From Rhododendron vialii (Eukaryota; Streptophyta; Magnoliopsida; Ericales; Ericaceae): 64,000 nucleotides of DNA. The position numbers and the translations under genes were made by a program. The notes beneath the pieces are model-generated. The model was not told the DNA's origin. It ran no database searches and saw only the letters and a list, made by a program, of their open reading frames with translations. Location: assembly GCF_030253575.1 (NCBI RefSeq), contig NC_080564.1:2648501-2712500 (forward strand), written 5' to 3'. Positions 33,801 to 45,729 of the stretch are shown one piece after another (within the stretch, counting starts at the first letter, position 1; every line of letters begins with the position of its first letter).

Positions 33801-35245
33801 GCATTTCTGTTGTTGCAAGATTGGGACCTTACTTCACTATCTGTTGCATGGCTGAAAGCCCTGCCTCATTGAACGACTTACCACTTTGGAAATTTGAAGA
33901 CCGTATGGAAACTTTTCCAATCAAAGATCCTGGTCTTGCATTCTCTGCTCAGAAGGCCACTCAGGTCGAAGAACCGGACCCGCAAGTGGATGTTAAACTA
34001 GGAGCTTTGGGGCCTGCATTAGTCGGTGAAAATTTTGTTGTACCTGTTACCATTTCAGCTATGGCCCACGCCGTTTACTCCGGTGAACTGAAGATTAACT
34101 TAGTAGATACAAGAGGTGGTGGCTTGCTCAGCCCAAGGGAAGTAGACCGGACTTCTGCAGACAGTCTTCATGTTGAACTCCGTGGCATATCTGGACTTCA
34201 ATGTGAAGACGAATCTCAATTTGGTATTGAAAAAATCCGGAAAATTCAGCATTCTTTCGGTTTGATTTCTATTCCGTTTCTGAAAGAGGGAGACTCATGG
34301 TCTTGTAATCTAGAAATCAGATGGCATCGCCCTAAACCGATCATGCTTTATGTTTCTCTAGGATACTCTCCGCATAGCGATGACCTAGGCACCCAAAAAG
34401 TTCATGTCCACAGAAGCTTGGAGATAGAAGGAAAGACCGCTGTTGTGTTTAGCCATCACTATATGTTGCCTTTCAGGCGGGACCCATTATTGCTTTCAAA
34501 GCTCAAGGTGGGTCCCAATTCTGATCAAATGCCATCACTTCCTGCCAATGAAACTAATGTACTTATTGTTACTACGAAGAACAATGCGGAAGTGCCGTTG
34601 CGGTTACTCTCTATGGTTATTGAGGTAGAAGATGAGAGCGATAGCGGGAACTCTGCCACAGTGCGGCAGTCGGACCCTTTGGAAACTTCACTCCTTGTGC
34701 CGGGAGAAGGGTTCAAGAAGGTTTTCCCAGTTACTCCTGAGGTAAATGCTCCCACGCTTAAGATGGGGACAGTTTGCTTAAGATGGAGAAGAGATGGTGG
34801 TTCTACTTCAACTGAATCTGAAGTTGTGACCAAATATAGACTTGGTGATATTAAAGTGGAGTTGCCGCCGTTGGTTGTGAATTTGGAGTGTCCACCTCAC
34901 GCCATCCTTGGCAAACCCTTCACGTATTTTGTTAGGATTCAGAATGGGACACACTTGCTTCAGGAGATCAAGTTCTTGTTGGCAGATTCGCAGAGTTTTG
35001 TGTTATCTGGGTCCCACAATGATAGGGTTTTCATTTTGCCGAGGTCTGAGCATATTCTCAGTTACAAGCTTGTTCCGTTGGCCTCAGGTTCTCAACTTCT
35101 TCCCAGAGTTTCCGTGACCTCTGTGAGATATTCGGCTGGGTTTCAACCCTCGGTTGCTGCATCCTCCATTTTCGTGTTCCCCTCCGAGCCTCATTTTGAG
35201 ATGACAGATGTGGGAGTGAGGCCAGAATCTATTACAGCCAAGTAG
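28770..35245 (+). CDS. TRAPPC11: TRAPP complex subunit 11 (TRAPPC11, foie gras/gryzun family)
   Basis: Subunit of the TRAPP tethering complex, acting in Golgi and trans-Golgi network traffic. Exons: 28770-29107, 29274-29338, 29512-29626, 29717-29840, 30413-30493, 31555-31893, 32393-32559, 32647-33485, 33780-35245. The joined CDS is 3534 nt, 1177 aa, near the length I recall for the Arabidopsis protein. It starts MEEYPEELRTPPVALVAAVG; exon 6 encodes LVEIKTVAEQLHFKISTLLL and GGKVVEAITWFHQH of the foie-gras domain; exon 7 has APSVYVGQFARLLE; exon 8 has REGWVTLLWEVLGYLREC-like helical-repeat sequence (KEGWVTLLWEVLGYLREC) and EIDLVSPLRVVLLASVAFHE; exon 9 is the beta-rich gryzun part, with LGPALVGENFVVPV and ATQVEEPDPQVDVKLG. 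All introns are GT-AG except intron 3 (29627-29716), which needs GC-AG. Intron 5 carries a transposon and a poly(G) tract. Convergent with WDR55. Family call very sure. Confidence 0.95.
29360..29505. repeat. Foldback relic in TRAPPC11 intron 2
   Basis: ACGGATCCAATGAAGAAC near the left and ATCATGGATCCGTTC near the right are inverted and resemble the GTCCGGATCCAATGA ends of family B. The right end lies just before the exon 3 acceptor. Confidence 0.4.
30641..31102. mobile_element. Transposon relic in TRAPPC11 intron 5
   Basis: Left TATGAAGCACCGACAC and GTGTCCCCGTGTCC words pair loosely with right GTGTCTGTGTCCCC and CGTATCCATGCTACATA. The GTGTCCGTGTC-rich, GAAGCACCGACAC-ended style is a common dispersed plant element. 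The interior contains the GT and G tracts. Confidence 0.5.
30823..30885 (+). repeat. (GT)n followed by a poly(G) tract
   Basis: About 12 GT units, then a G tract from 30847 broken by one T, with about 31 consecutive G at 30855-30885. It lies on the coding strand of TRAPPC11 intron 5. The exact length could be affected by sequencing error. Confidence 0.85.
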
Positions 35246-36200
35246 ATACTATTATAGACCCGGAAACTCTGCATAAATTTGGTGTTAAGGAGAAACAGTA
35301 GTCGGATTGCTCGATGTATCCTTCTTGTGAGTGCATGACTCTGGTCGATTGCTTGATGGCTGGATTTACTGTTTGTCAGGGAGCAAGAGTTTTGGCACTA
35401 TGTATTTTTTATAGTGAATTTTTGGGATGCTTCTCAAGCACATACGTATAGGTTGCCCCATCTAGGGAAGTATGTGTCCAATGCCTTTTTTCTAGCAGAG
35501 TTGTTTACTTTGTTAGAATTGTGATTCTTTATGGAGATTGTAATAAGAAATGTCAGGAGGTTTGAGCAGGGGAGACGAGATTGTAAACATGGGCCACTAA
35601 CTCTCGTAATCTGCGTTGTTTGCTTAATTCTACGTCACAGGAATAAGCTTTTGCACAAATTGTGGGAATATCGATAGCTTTGAACACCCTTAATCACCAC
35701 CCGCTCATGCATGCACTTTACATGATTAAGCTTTATTTGATCATGGGATGGTTAAGGGTGTTGGAGCATTATGCGACTATGCCCCAGACTGTTGAATAGT
35801 TAGTCATGTAGCATGCATTTGCCGCTGGAGGCTTTACCTCTTGGTTTCCACCTCCTATCCAAATCTGATATCCTCACTGTTTTCTGGTAGGTAGAAGGTA
35901 AGACTAGTGGATTAATGGAGCTACTAGGAATGTTGATGCTCGAACTTAGTGCCCACGATCTCTTGGATTGCCAGTCACTAGTTTACCAAACAAGACAGCT
36001 CGTATGATCCAACTCAAATGACAGGAGTTATGACCTACATTTTAACTCCACTCTTAGGCATGCTCAATGCATCAGGGTAAGAGGAGCTGCCCAACTGCTT
36101 AGTTACAAGATGACTTGATGTTCAGTATCGGAATTTTATAAATAGTTTCTCCACATATTCCCTGTAACGCCATAGATACATCATGTAGGGTTGTAAACAT
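35246..36200. other. TRAPPC11 3' flank
   Basis: Contains the TRAPPC11 3' untranslated region. An AATAAG-like signal occurs near 35550, but the poly(A) site cannot be fixed. Inverted words around GGGTGGTGATTAAGGGTGTT-like sequence at 35685-35765 suggest a small foldback. No gene. Confidence 0.4.
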
Positions 36201-36204
36201 CATG

Positions 36205-36741
36205 TAGGGTTGTAAATGAATTGAGCCGTTCGTGAACTGTTCGAGGCTCGACTCGGCAAAGGCTCTTCAAGTTCAATTCATCTATTAAATGAATCAAACC
36301 TAAACCTCAATTTTAGGCTCGTTTCATAAATGAGCCAAACTTGAACGCAACAGTATTCGACTCGCGAACCTGGAGTATATGTGTATCATGGAGATTTTAT
36401 ATAGTTATATAGTGAAAACTTTAAAACTTGTACAAGTCTAAACGTATTACTAAAAATTTACTTATGTATATGTTTTCATCATTTTATATGTATATGAACA
36501 TATTTAAGTACATAATGAAAAAATTATTTGTTGTTTTAGACCTGTATGAGAGCATAAAAATATGATATTATTGAATCATTAAGGCTTGTGAACAAGCTCG
36601 AGTTCGACCCAAACTTGGGCAAGCTCGGTTCGAGTTTGGCTTGTCATAATTTTCATTGAGTTTGGCTCGAGCTCGAGTTTGCTAAAAAACATAATGAACG
36701 AATATAAACATTCTAATATTCGGCTCGTCTACAGCCCTAGA
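36205..36741. mobile_element. hAT-like element rich in GCTCGAG words
   Basis: Left end TAGGGTTGTAAATGAATTGA and right end CTACAGCCCTA are inverted. Inner words CGAGGCTCGACTCGG and GGCTCGAGCTCGAG recur in both orientations. The left terminus is duplicated (TAGGGTTGTAAA also near 36186). A familiar dispersed plant repeat type between the convergent TRAPPC11 and WDR55 genes. Confidence 0.6.
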
Positions 36742-36927
36742 TACATGTAAAGAACAAGCTACGAGATCTTTACAGCAATTTCAGGTTCTTGATTTCAGAG
36801 CAAAGATGAGTTTAAATCCATCGCACCGCAAGTATCAGCCACTAAAGAATTTAAGGAATCTCAAGATTCTCCTGGAAGATGATAATACATAAAAATAAAA
36901 GCTCGAACAAGTGAGCACTGCTGATTT

Positions 36928-39900
36928 TTACTGTAAATCCGCAAAAAAATTGGTAGAAGTGCTGAGGCCTTGCCCGCCTTTTCTCTTGGTCCCTGCAGAG
37001 CCAAAACAAGAATGTAACGACCAATTACTGCAAAATATACCAAAACAGATAGATACATATGTACAGCAATAGAGACGTACAGCTTATGTGTGACTTGCAT
37101 ATTACTTCTATAGAAAAACGGACACAACCATAAAAGGACACAAATATGAAAACATTAGTTGGCTTATACTATATGTACACGATAGGCGATCCATAAAAGT
37201 TAAAAGTCTTGGTAAACACGGCATATCAATAGAGACGTACAGCTTATGTGTGACTTGCATATAACTGCGAAGAACGGACAACCAAAAAAAGACATAACTA
37301 TGAAAATATTAGTTGGCTTATACTATATGTACACGATAGGCGATCCATAAAAGTTAAAAAGTCTTGGTAAACACGTGCATGTATGCAAGAAACATACATG
37401 TCAGGATATAGAATCTCCAGCATAGTACCAGTCACTACCATCAACTTTAGTCATAATTGTATCCACAAATCAATAGATGCCTTCCGTGGTTTTGCAAGGA
37501 CAAAAATCATTCATCGGTTTACGCTATACCAATTCCCATTAATAAATTCTTAAGAAGTACGTAACATCAATGAACAATCGTGTAAAATGCAGAAATTGGA
37601 TTACTAATACATTTAGGATAACAATTTAAGCGCCATGTATCCTCAATGAAACTAGCTATGAGTGGATCTCAATCTTAGTTCTTCCAATGAGGTAACCGGC
37701 AAATGGGAATTTTAACAGGATGGAGAGAAGCAAACAACAAACAACAGGCAACCTGTGCCAAGTATCAGGTGTAGACCACTGTTCAAACTAATGCATAAAT
37801 GATGGCTTACATTTACATTTCCAGTTCTAGTCACGCCACACATACGGCACTTTAAGTGGAAAACTATGACTGCAGAAATGAACAATAAAGAATGCAAATT
37901 CCATTAAAGAGATCTATTTGGTTAAAAATTAAGATCGTTACATAGACCATGTGATTTATGCAGCTCTGTTTCCCTGCAATTTAAGCCAAAACTGCCCGAT
38001 GGATTGGGAACTCTTGTTAATGGTCCAAAACTTGTCTACTCGCACATAACTTCAAGCTCGGGAAGACAACATCCCCACCCAAGATCTCCTCTATTATGTT
38101 ATAAATAGTATCTTTCAATTGCTAGGATCTAGTACTACTATTGCCAAGTGCATTTCATGAGAAAGGCTTCTGGTTTAAACTTTAAAGACACATTATTCTG
38201 TTTTACCATAAGATTACTTTCCCTAATTTTTAGAAGAATTTTCAGATAAGTTTGAAACTCTAAAAATACCTTTGGAAGATTTTGGAAGACTATCATCCAT
38301 ATCCATCTCGTTTGCCCCGTCACTATCACTGTCTACAACAGCTCCATGACTATTTAGAGTATTGGCAGAACTTCGCAGTAAATCATCCATATCCCAGAAC
38401 TATAGGGAAAACAATGTAGATTGTAAAATTTCTGATTAAAAATAAAAAAAAATCCACATAAGAGGGACAGAGATCCACATGCCTTCAACTTGTTATCATG
38501 CGATATGCTGCCCAGATACTTTTTATCATGAGAAAAAGCTGCAGGGCCAAACAAATAAAAAAGAGTAAGAAATGCTCCAACTCTTTTTTTTTTTTACCAG
38601 AAAGAAATAATCTAACTTGAGCAGGGACAGAACCAAGTTACAGTGAAAAGCTTAAAAGAACATATTCCAATTGCTTAGCATATTATAGGGTATAACCATG
38701 CAGATAGACACCAGTCATTGTAACCATGTGGTGAAAAAATTAACCATGGTGGATGATAGTATTATACATCATACAACATCTGGACAGCCGCACCCCAAAT
38801 ATAATAACTTTTCTGCGAGTCCCAGCAACATCTGAAGGTGGTAATGGTCCAAATACTAACAAAGGTATTTCAATTTCTTGTTTGAAAAGAAGCAAACCCA
38901 TACCAAGACGTTCAACGGGATATTTTTCTGAATGTTGCGCAATGGGCTGTATTATTCTGTTTGGTAATATGCCTACCAGGCTAAAAGCACAAAACAAGCG
39001 GATATTAGAACTACCAAAATGCTGTCATAGATTTAATGAAAACGAATCATATCTTCCGGAGAGTTTTCTCACCTGATGAGTCCATTTCCAGATCCAGCAA
39101 TAACTCTTTCTTCATCAAGCTAAGACGAGAAGAACAGAGTCATTACTTTAAAGTACAGTGTACATCACATATCTGATTTGAAACCCAATCAGCTCAAGAG
39201 TCAAGAAAATAGTGATTGAGACACTCACCTTTAACAATGCGTCGACAGGGTCTCCAGATAGATCGACAAAGCGATCACTGAAAAAGAAAAATGACCATCC
39301 GACAGAAAGAACATGAGAAGTTCAAATAATGAAAACATAAAATTAGCAGAAAATCAGAATCTCCTGTGGATAGGAACAAGACCCTCATCTACACCCATTT
39401 TTGCAGAACTTACAAAATATATAGACTAAAATGAATCACCTGCAGTCCTTGAAAAATCCCCAAGAATACAATAGTAGTGTTCCACTTTGTGAACCACATA
39501 TGACTTTTCGGCCATTCTGATTACAGCAAATTACTAGTCAGCACAGTAATAGCAAATATATAAACCAACACAACGGTTTTACGAAAATGCTCTCTTCTCT
39601 TATGTTTGATTAAATTATTTCAGAAAGCTTAGTGCTCCATCTTTTCCTCCAGGACTTACATAAGCATGAGATTAAATAGGATGACTAGAAGGGGAAAGAA
39701 GTAAATAAACCAAGGCAATTGTCCTCCAATACTAAAAGATAAATCAGGTTCAATTTCACCAAACAAAATGCAGTTTATGTTTGTTGCAGCTTTTTTGTCA
39801 CATTACAAATCCTTTGGAAAAGAAAACGTGTATCCTTTTAGTGACCTTGTGAATCTATCAACTTGTTGAGAACACAGTTATGTCATTTACCCAAAAAAGG

Positions 39901-42900
39901 CATTTTTTTTGTCAGGAGTCAGGACCACGTTCAGTAAGGGAGTAGAAGACCAACAAGAATTAATGATACCAAACTTGGCAGGTTTTGCGCAAGGAGAAAA
40001 AAATTTATAATGGCACACCAACTTGATACCAGAAGTGATGCCTGGAAGCATGTTAGATGTGTAAGTACATGTTAACAGAGAACATGTCTGCATAATTGTG
40101 TGCAATACATGTTGCCAAAGAAATAAGTTTGCATAAACATGAAGGCAGTGCAGGCCTGGGGGAAGAGAAAGACTGCTTTTGATACGAAAAAGTTGACGTA
40201 TTACCTTCATGATTACCACAGAAAGCAGCTCCTCTTCAGAAAATTCAGATCGTGTTTGAAGCTGTGATTAGCATACAGAAAGATGGATCCAATGAATGAA
40301 GCAAACAATGATAGCCAAAAGAGTCTATAAGCACGATATTCTTGAATCAAACAAATCAGTCAGAAATTCAACAAAACTACCTTGCTGCTCCGAAGATTGC
40401 AAACAGAGAGAGTCCCGTCTCCACTGAGTAAGTACAAGAAAATAAGGCAAAAAAATGTCAAATAAAATCAAACGTAAATATCATGAAGTCATTCAACATG
40501 ATTTGAAGAGTGGAAAATGCAGCATTGAGGCAAAAGAATCGCCTACTAGTACCCATAAGGAAGATCGAAAAGGATAGATTGGCTATAGTGCACACTCACA
40601 CTCACACACACTCACACAAGAAAGAAATCCCTGCCGCAGATAAAGTTGTAAGAAGTTACATTCCTCGACAGAAGTTCAAATCCGAATAAAAAACACATAG
40701 AAACATCCCTTATTAGTTCTATTAAAGCCTTCACAAGCAGCTATATAGAGTTGCAATCACGTCACGTGGCCATTCTTTAGTCCTAACTTTTATCTAGTGA
40801 CCTTTGCTACAGATTCTGCTTGTATGGGGTTGTAGAAGCCTAATAAAACTTATAAAGTCAAGATAATTGACGGGAATTTACAAAATTCATTTAAAACTCG
40901 TGGATTTGACTTTTTATACTCATGGATTTGACACTATTTGTTTTTAAATATGCAGTATGGAGTCTAGAGTGGGGTTCATTCGCCTAGCCCAATGGATTAG
41001 GTGACTTTATTTGCAGCTCCAGATCCTTCCAATCACACATGAATTGTCGAAAATAACAAGTGCACGCACTCATAAGTCATAACCATGTAATTCGCAAATA
41101 ATATACCCTTATCCTAAGTCAAGGACGGTAAGTTATAAGAGCTTGGTCTTGGTGCAAGGCACCTCTTACCCATATACAATTCCTGAAGCACACGGATGGA
41201 AAAAACCAGCATTGAACATGCATACTACTTGTTATAAAAAAAAAATTATAGGATTTAAGACAGGAAGCCGAGTACCTTGTAGCTAATAGTCTCATGGAAT
41301 CAGATGCAAAAGTCATATCTGAAATGTATTCTTCATGAGCGTGAAAAGAGCTGCAGCAAGTCCGCTGTCTTGTATCCCAAACCTGCACTAGAGTCAAACT
41401 GATGAAATACAACAGTAACTCAATAAGCAAACAAATTCTACAAATAAAAGCTTCTCCTGTCCCCTATAGGGTCCCTACTGTAGGAAGGGGAACTTATATG
41501 CAGTCTGGACAAAGATATCCCTCAGGCTGGTTTCAAAACTCCATCATGAGAGAACTTTGATTTTGCTGGGAGAATTGGAACCTAATTATTTTTTTAACAC
41601 AGTATGTAGTTTGGGAGCAAGTAAACAAAAACTACTGATGTTTCCACTTAAGCAAGGCTTCATATATGCCAATAATTTTTTATTTCATTGTGCATGTTGT
41701 CAAACATAAAAGCTATGAGTATCATCCTTCCCCAGAATACGAACATGAAGGCTCATGGAAGCCACCTCACTTGCCTATTGATCAAAAGTCAAAACGCATG
41801 TAGCCAATAGAAATGGAGGTGTGTATATTTTATTTCGAAAGTACATTCCTAATCTTCCAATGATATTTCAAGGAATGGACACCCTATCCCAACCTTCAAT
41901 CAGTATATTCTTTAACGAAGGGCAAGAAAATGAGACAATCATAGCAGCAAAATAAAAAGTCAAATTTAGCTTTCAGCTTAGTCTTTTGCTTCTTTGGAAA
42001 TCTTCAACATGAACAAGTAATAATAATCAAGGAAACATGCAAAAGTAGCCAAAAATGAAGAAAGATTACCTTAACACACCCTTTGTCATCACCAGATGCA
42101 ATAGTTGACTCGGTCAAGTTGATTATCCTATTGACAGCATCCCTGCATACCCACACCATAACTTGTCAAGTTGATAGAGTTACCAGGAAAAAAGATAACT
42201 AGGCATCAAACAACTGTGACAGCTATCATGCTTGACGATCCAGAAAATTATACAAAATTCTACATAAGCTAGCCTTGAAATTCCCACCCATGAGAGTTTT
42301 CAAGCCGAGCAATTGTGGACCCTGTTTCGACATCTGTGGCAAGAATGGAGCAATCCGGAGACCCCGTGACAATTGCTGAGCATTCAAAATAGACAGAGGG
42401 TAATTCAGTGACTATTTTATACATAAAACCTCATGTCCCAATCAAATCCAAAAAAACAATTAGCAACACACAGCTTACTGCATTACCTTGACCATCGTTG
42501 ATGAATCTTGTTGCTCTACAAGATTCGCTGTGGGCATTAACTTCCAACAGCCTAAACCAATCACAATTCAACATGAGCACATAATTTCCACAACTACCTT
42601 CCCTTTGGCGTAGGGGGTGTAGAGACAGAAGAAAAAGGAAGGGTACTAGTCAGGTCTCTTACATGTATGAAAACTCAGAAGAGAAATAAACAATTGCGTT
42701 CTCTTCCCATGTCTAAATGAGTAGAAAAAAAAAAAAAAACCTTTTTTCCTCATTTTCATTTCAATGGCCAATCTCACCTTTTTGAAAGGGAGGGGGGGAG
42801 CCAATCTATTTATTTTCTTCCCCGCTTTCACTTAATTTCACCATTCTTGATGACAACAAAAAAAAAAACTCGTTATAGTAGAGAGTTCTCTTTCCTTCAT

Positions 42901-43379
42901 TCTTGACATTTTGGATAAAAATTCCTAACCTCAAACTCGAATTCATAACTTTTTGTAAAAAAAACTCATAACACTAATCTGAAAAATAATGAGTTAAAGG
43001 GGTGCATGCCGTACACACCCGAAAAGGGCATGTATTGTAGTGTTTCCCTACGTACCATAAAACTCTCTTTCTCACCATTTGATACTCTGTACATATCTGA
43101 ACTAAACCAAACACGAAGAAATATACACCAAAAAAACAAAAGGGAAATTAGTGCATACTTCTCGGGTGGTGAATCGGCCGTGTATCGGTATCTGAAAAAG
43201 CACAAGATCAAATCGATTAGGTACAATTCGATTCACATGAATGAGGAAAAATTCTAGAAGGCTTACAGAAGCAGGTCGCCAGTGACGAGTCCAACAGCGA
43301 CGATCGGGTTCGACGGGTGGAAATCGATGTCGAATGGTTGCTTTCCGTCTCCGAAATCGATTTCCATTGGACACTCCAT
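36928..43379 (-). CDS. WDR55: WD40 repeat protein WDR55
   Basis: Seven-bladed WD40 protein; Arabidopsis WDR55 is reported as a DDB1-binding protein needed for gametophyte and embryo development, and the animal homologue as a nucleolar rRNA-synthesis modulator. Exons (minus): 43379-43267, 43191-43159, 42551-42487, 42375-42288, 42142-42070, 41382-41276, 40423-40381, 40261-40205, 39516-39440, 39277-39229, 39119-39073, 38980-38904, 38538-38483, 38399-38270, 36992-36928; 1080 nt, 359 aa. Landmarks: MEIDFGDGKQPFDIDFHPSN, ATDVETGSTIARLENSHGDA, CVKVWDTRQRTC, AHEEYISDMTFASDSMRLLA, LLYSWGFFKDC, SLVGILPNRIIQPI, FSHDKKYLGSISHDNKL, an acidic tail with DSDSDGANEMDMDD, and a C-terminus TNFFADLQ. A second in-frame ATG at codon 5 fits the Arabidopsis start equally well. 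Intron 13 needs a GC donor (AAG|GCATGT). The last intron is 1277 bp and holds a tandem duplication. Confidence 0.94.
37067..37375. repeat. Tandem duplication, 160 bp period, in the last WDR55 intron
   Basis: CAATAGAGACGTACAGCTTA starts both units (37067 and 37227), and both contain TTGGCTTATACTATATGTAC and GATAGGCGATCCATAAAAGT. Unit 2 lacks about 10 bp relative to unit 1. Confidence 0.9.
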
Positions 43380-43610
43380 TGATTGTTCGCGTGTTTTCGA
43401 ATTCGCAAATCTCTGATGAATTTATGTGTATATATATGCTTTGTTGATGAGAGAGAGAGGAAGTGAGAGGGATTAGCAAAACCTCATAAACCCTAGAGTT
43501 AGGGTTTTTTTTTTTTTACAGGGAGTGGCGGAACGGTTTGGCGCGGTTTGACCGGCTCGAGCAGTTTGGCGCGGTTGACCGGCTCGCGGAAATAGAGGAA
43601 AAAATGTCAA
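43380..43610. promoter_or_regulatory. WDR55 upstream region with telo-boxes and GC-rich duplication
   Basis: AAACCCTAG (43488-43496) and TTAGGGTTT (43499-43507) lie about 110-130 bp upstream of the WDR55 start. Further up, a 24-25 bp GC-rich motif, TTTGGCGCGGTTTGACCGG and TTTGGCGCGGTTGACCGG, occurs twice (43535-43559, 43562-43586); TTTGGCGC resembles an E2F site. An upstream ATG at 43408 is out of frame with the main start. Confidence 0.55.
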
Positions 43611-44329
43611 AATATATTGGATTTTAAATTTGTTTTTCCCTTTTTTTTTTTTTAAAAAAAACTGCTCATTGGATAACTGGAAAAGATTATGAACTAAAAA
43701 ATGTTCGATCTAAATTTTGAGTCTTTTATATAATTTTTTAGGATCAAAATGCATTTATCTTTTCTGTTAAGGTTGATTGGGTTTTCAAGCAATATGATTT
43801 CAAAATACATATATGGACAAAAATATACTTGCAAATAGATCAATTTTGCCTTTAGATATAAAGGTATTTTAAGCATGTATTGTATCTAATATGCATATCC
43901 AAAACAATTAATGTTCTCGACGATTGGAAAAATAATTTCAATTATAAGAGTTATGAAACGATAAACAACTCAATGGGTATCAAAATTGCAAACTTCTAAA
44001 AGTAAATTATTCTTAAAGCATATGTATCCTCTCATTCCCCTAGTTGAAAACGTGTACTTTTTATAACTCCTAAAAAATATCCATCATAATAAAAATCATG
44101 TTTTTTTTACGGCATATAACAAAAATCACGTTAATTGGATATCAATTTGATAAGTACAATTTTGTAACATATTGATCTTTGCCATAAATGAGTTTTAATT
44201 CAGTATTACAGGTTCCGTTCAGTATTTACAATTTTTTTTATCTTAATTGAATTATATTTCAAATTGTATTGATTAATATTTGAACAGGATAAATTTTAAT
44301 ATGATTGATGTTTTAGACACAATTTTATA
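43611..44329. other. AT-rich divergent intergenic region
   Basis: Between WDR55 and AHL. No open frame or repeat of note. Confidence 0.45.
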
Positions 44330-44455
44330 AGGGAAATAATATTAACATTCTAAAAATTGATGTAGGCACTCCAAAAATAAAGGAAAATGACTTTGAAGTT
44401 ATATTAATTTTGGAGTGTCTGCATCAATTTTTGGAGTGTCAATATCATTTTCCTT
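44330..44455. mobile_element. Foldback MITE of about 125 bp
   Basis: AAAATTGATGTAGGCACTCC and, inverted, GGAGTGTCTGCATCAATTTT pair almost perfectly, and the outer words AGGGAAATAATATT and ATATCATTTTCCTTT also pair. TTTATAA occurs on both flanks as a possible target duplication. Confidence 0.75.
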
Positions 44456-44694
44456 TTTATAAAATACTAACCGATATTGATCATTATAGTAGTAGGTCCA
44501 CAAAAGACCCGTACATAGCCTAATAGACTGACTGTCTAGTGAGAACCAGGGAGGATCCAACCGGTCTTTATAACCAAAGGGTTTTAGCCGAACGGTTACC
44601 TCTTGGTACTTTCATGAAAAAGACAAGGGTTGGAGTCTTGATAGAGGCATCTGAGGTTCAGAATTATGAACAGCTTTTGGACTTTTTGCAAACT

Positions 44695-44868
44695 ACCAAT
44701 AAGTTTTTTTTTGTCTTTATTTAAAAAAATTGATTTTGATTGTAATTTTTTACCTTTTTTTATTCATCTCGTCATGACAAATTAGTAATTCACAAAAAAA
44801 TTAACGAAAAACTAACTAATGTGAAAAAATTAAATAAAGACCCAACCATTTGGCTAATCACAAATGTA
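44695..44868. repeat. Family F foldback repeat
   Basis: TTTTTGTCTTTATTTAAAAA on the left, ATCTCGTCATGACAAATTAG as core, TTAAATAAAGACCCAA on the right. Confidence 0.65.
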
Positions 44869-45179
44869 TACAATATTATACAATATTTAAAAAAAAAAAA
44901 AAAACGGTACTTTCTCTCGGAAATTTACTTTTTTCCCCTTTATATCTTCTCCTCTACGGTATTAATTAAACCACTCATTTCCTTTTCAATTTATATACTC
45001 CTATATATCAGTAAAATCAAATCCCAAAAACTTCCATTATTTTCTGCTCATTTTTTCCTACGCGACCATTGAAATTTTCGAAACTCAATTAAATTGTTTT
45101 CCCTAGGCTTTTTAGCCGGATCTCGGCTTACTTTTCGATTAAAAAGTTAAAAATCCTTGTTTTTTTTTTTTTCGATTTT

Positions 45180-45729
45180 CGTATTTGATTTTTTCTACCG
45201 TAAATCAATTAGGGTTCGTGCCCTCCTGTTCTTTCCTCTTCCCCTCGATCTGGTAATCTGGTTTCAGTTTTTCTTTTCCAAAATTTCGCTTTCCGTTTAG
45301 GGTTCACTGGTTTTTTTTCTCGTTTTTTAGGGTTGGTAAAAGTCTGGGTTTTTTTTTTTCTTTTAGGGTTTTCACAAATTTTCGAAGCTCACATTGAAAA
45401 TATCGAAAAAATTTACCAAATTTTCGAAACTGAAAATCTGAGCAAATTGATCCTAGTTTTTCATAACAAGAAACTGATTTCCAGTATCTTTTCCATGCTT
45501 TTAAGCAGGATCTCGCGTTACTTTCTGAAAATTTTTTGGTCTCTTTTTAGTTTTTAGCGTTTATTTTTTCTCTGCAAATTAGGTTTCCTGTCCATCTGTT
45601 CTTCCTTCTTCTCTTTGATCAGGTTTCAGTTACTCATCCTACTAAAGTTTCAATTTTTTTTAAGAATTCCGTATTTGAATTTCGTTTCCTGTCTAGGGTT
45701 TTAGGGTTTATGGTTTGAAAAAATCGACT
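45180..45729 (+). promoter_or_regulatory. AHL 5' leader with uORFs and telo-boxes
   Basis: T-rich region with several TAGGGTT words. CTAGGGTTT (45693-45701) and TTAGGGTTT (45701-45709) lie just before the start. If transcribed, the leader has a 20-codon uORF at 45495-45557 (MLLSRISRYFLKIFWSLFSF) and a two-codon uORF ATG-GTT-TGA at 45710-45718, only 11 bp before the main ATG. Confidence 0.5.

Noticed and set aside
43217..43408. 63-codon minus-strand frame from the ATG at 43408
   Set aside because: Out of frame with WDR55 exon 1; kept only as an upstream ATG in the leader note.
45333..45557. 74-codon frame in the AHL leader
   Set aside because: Opens with TTG; the first ATG is at 45495, so only a 20-codon uORF is kept.
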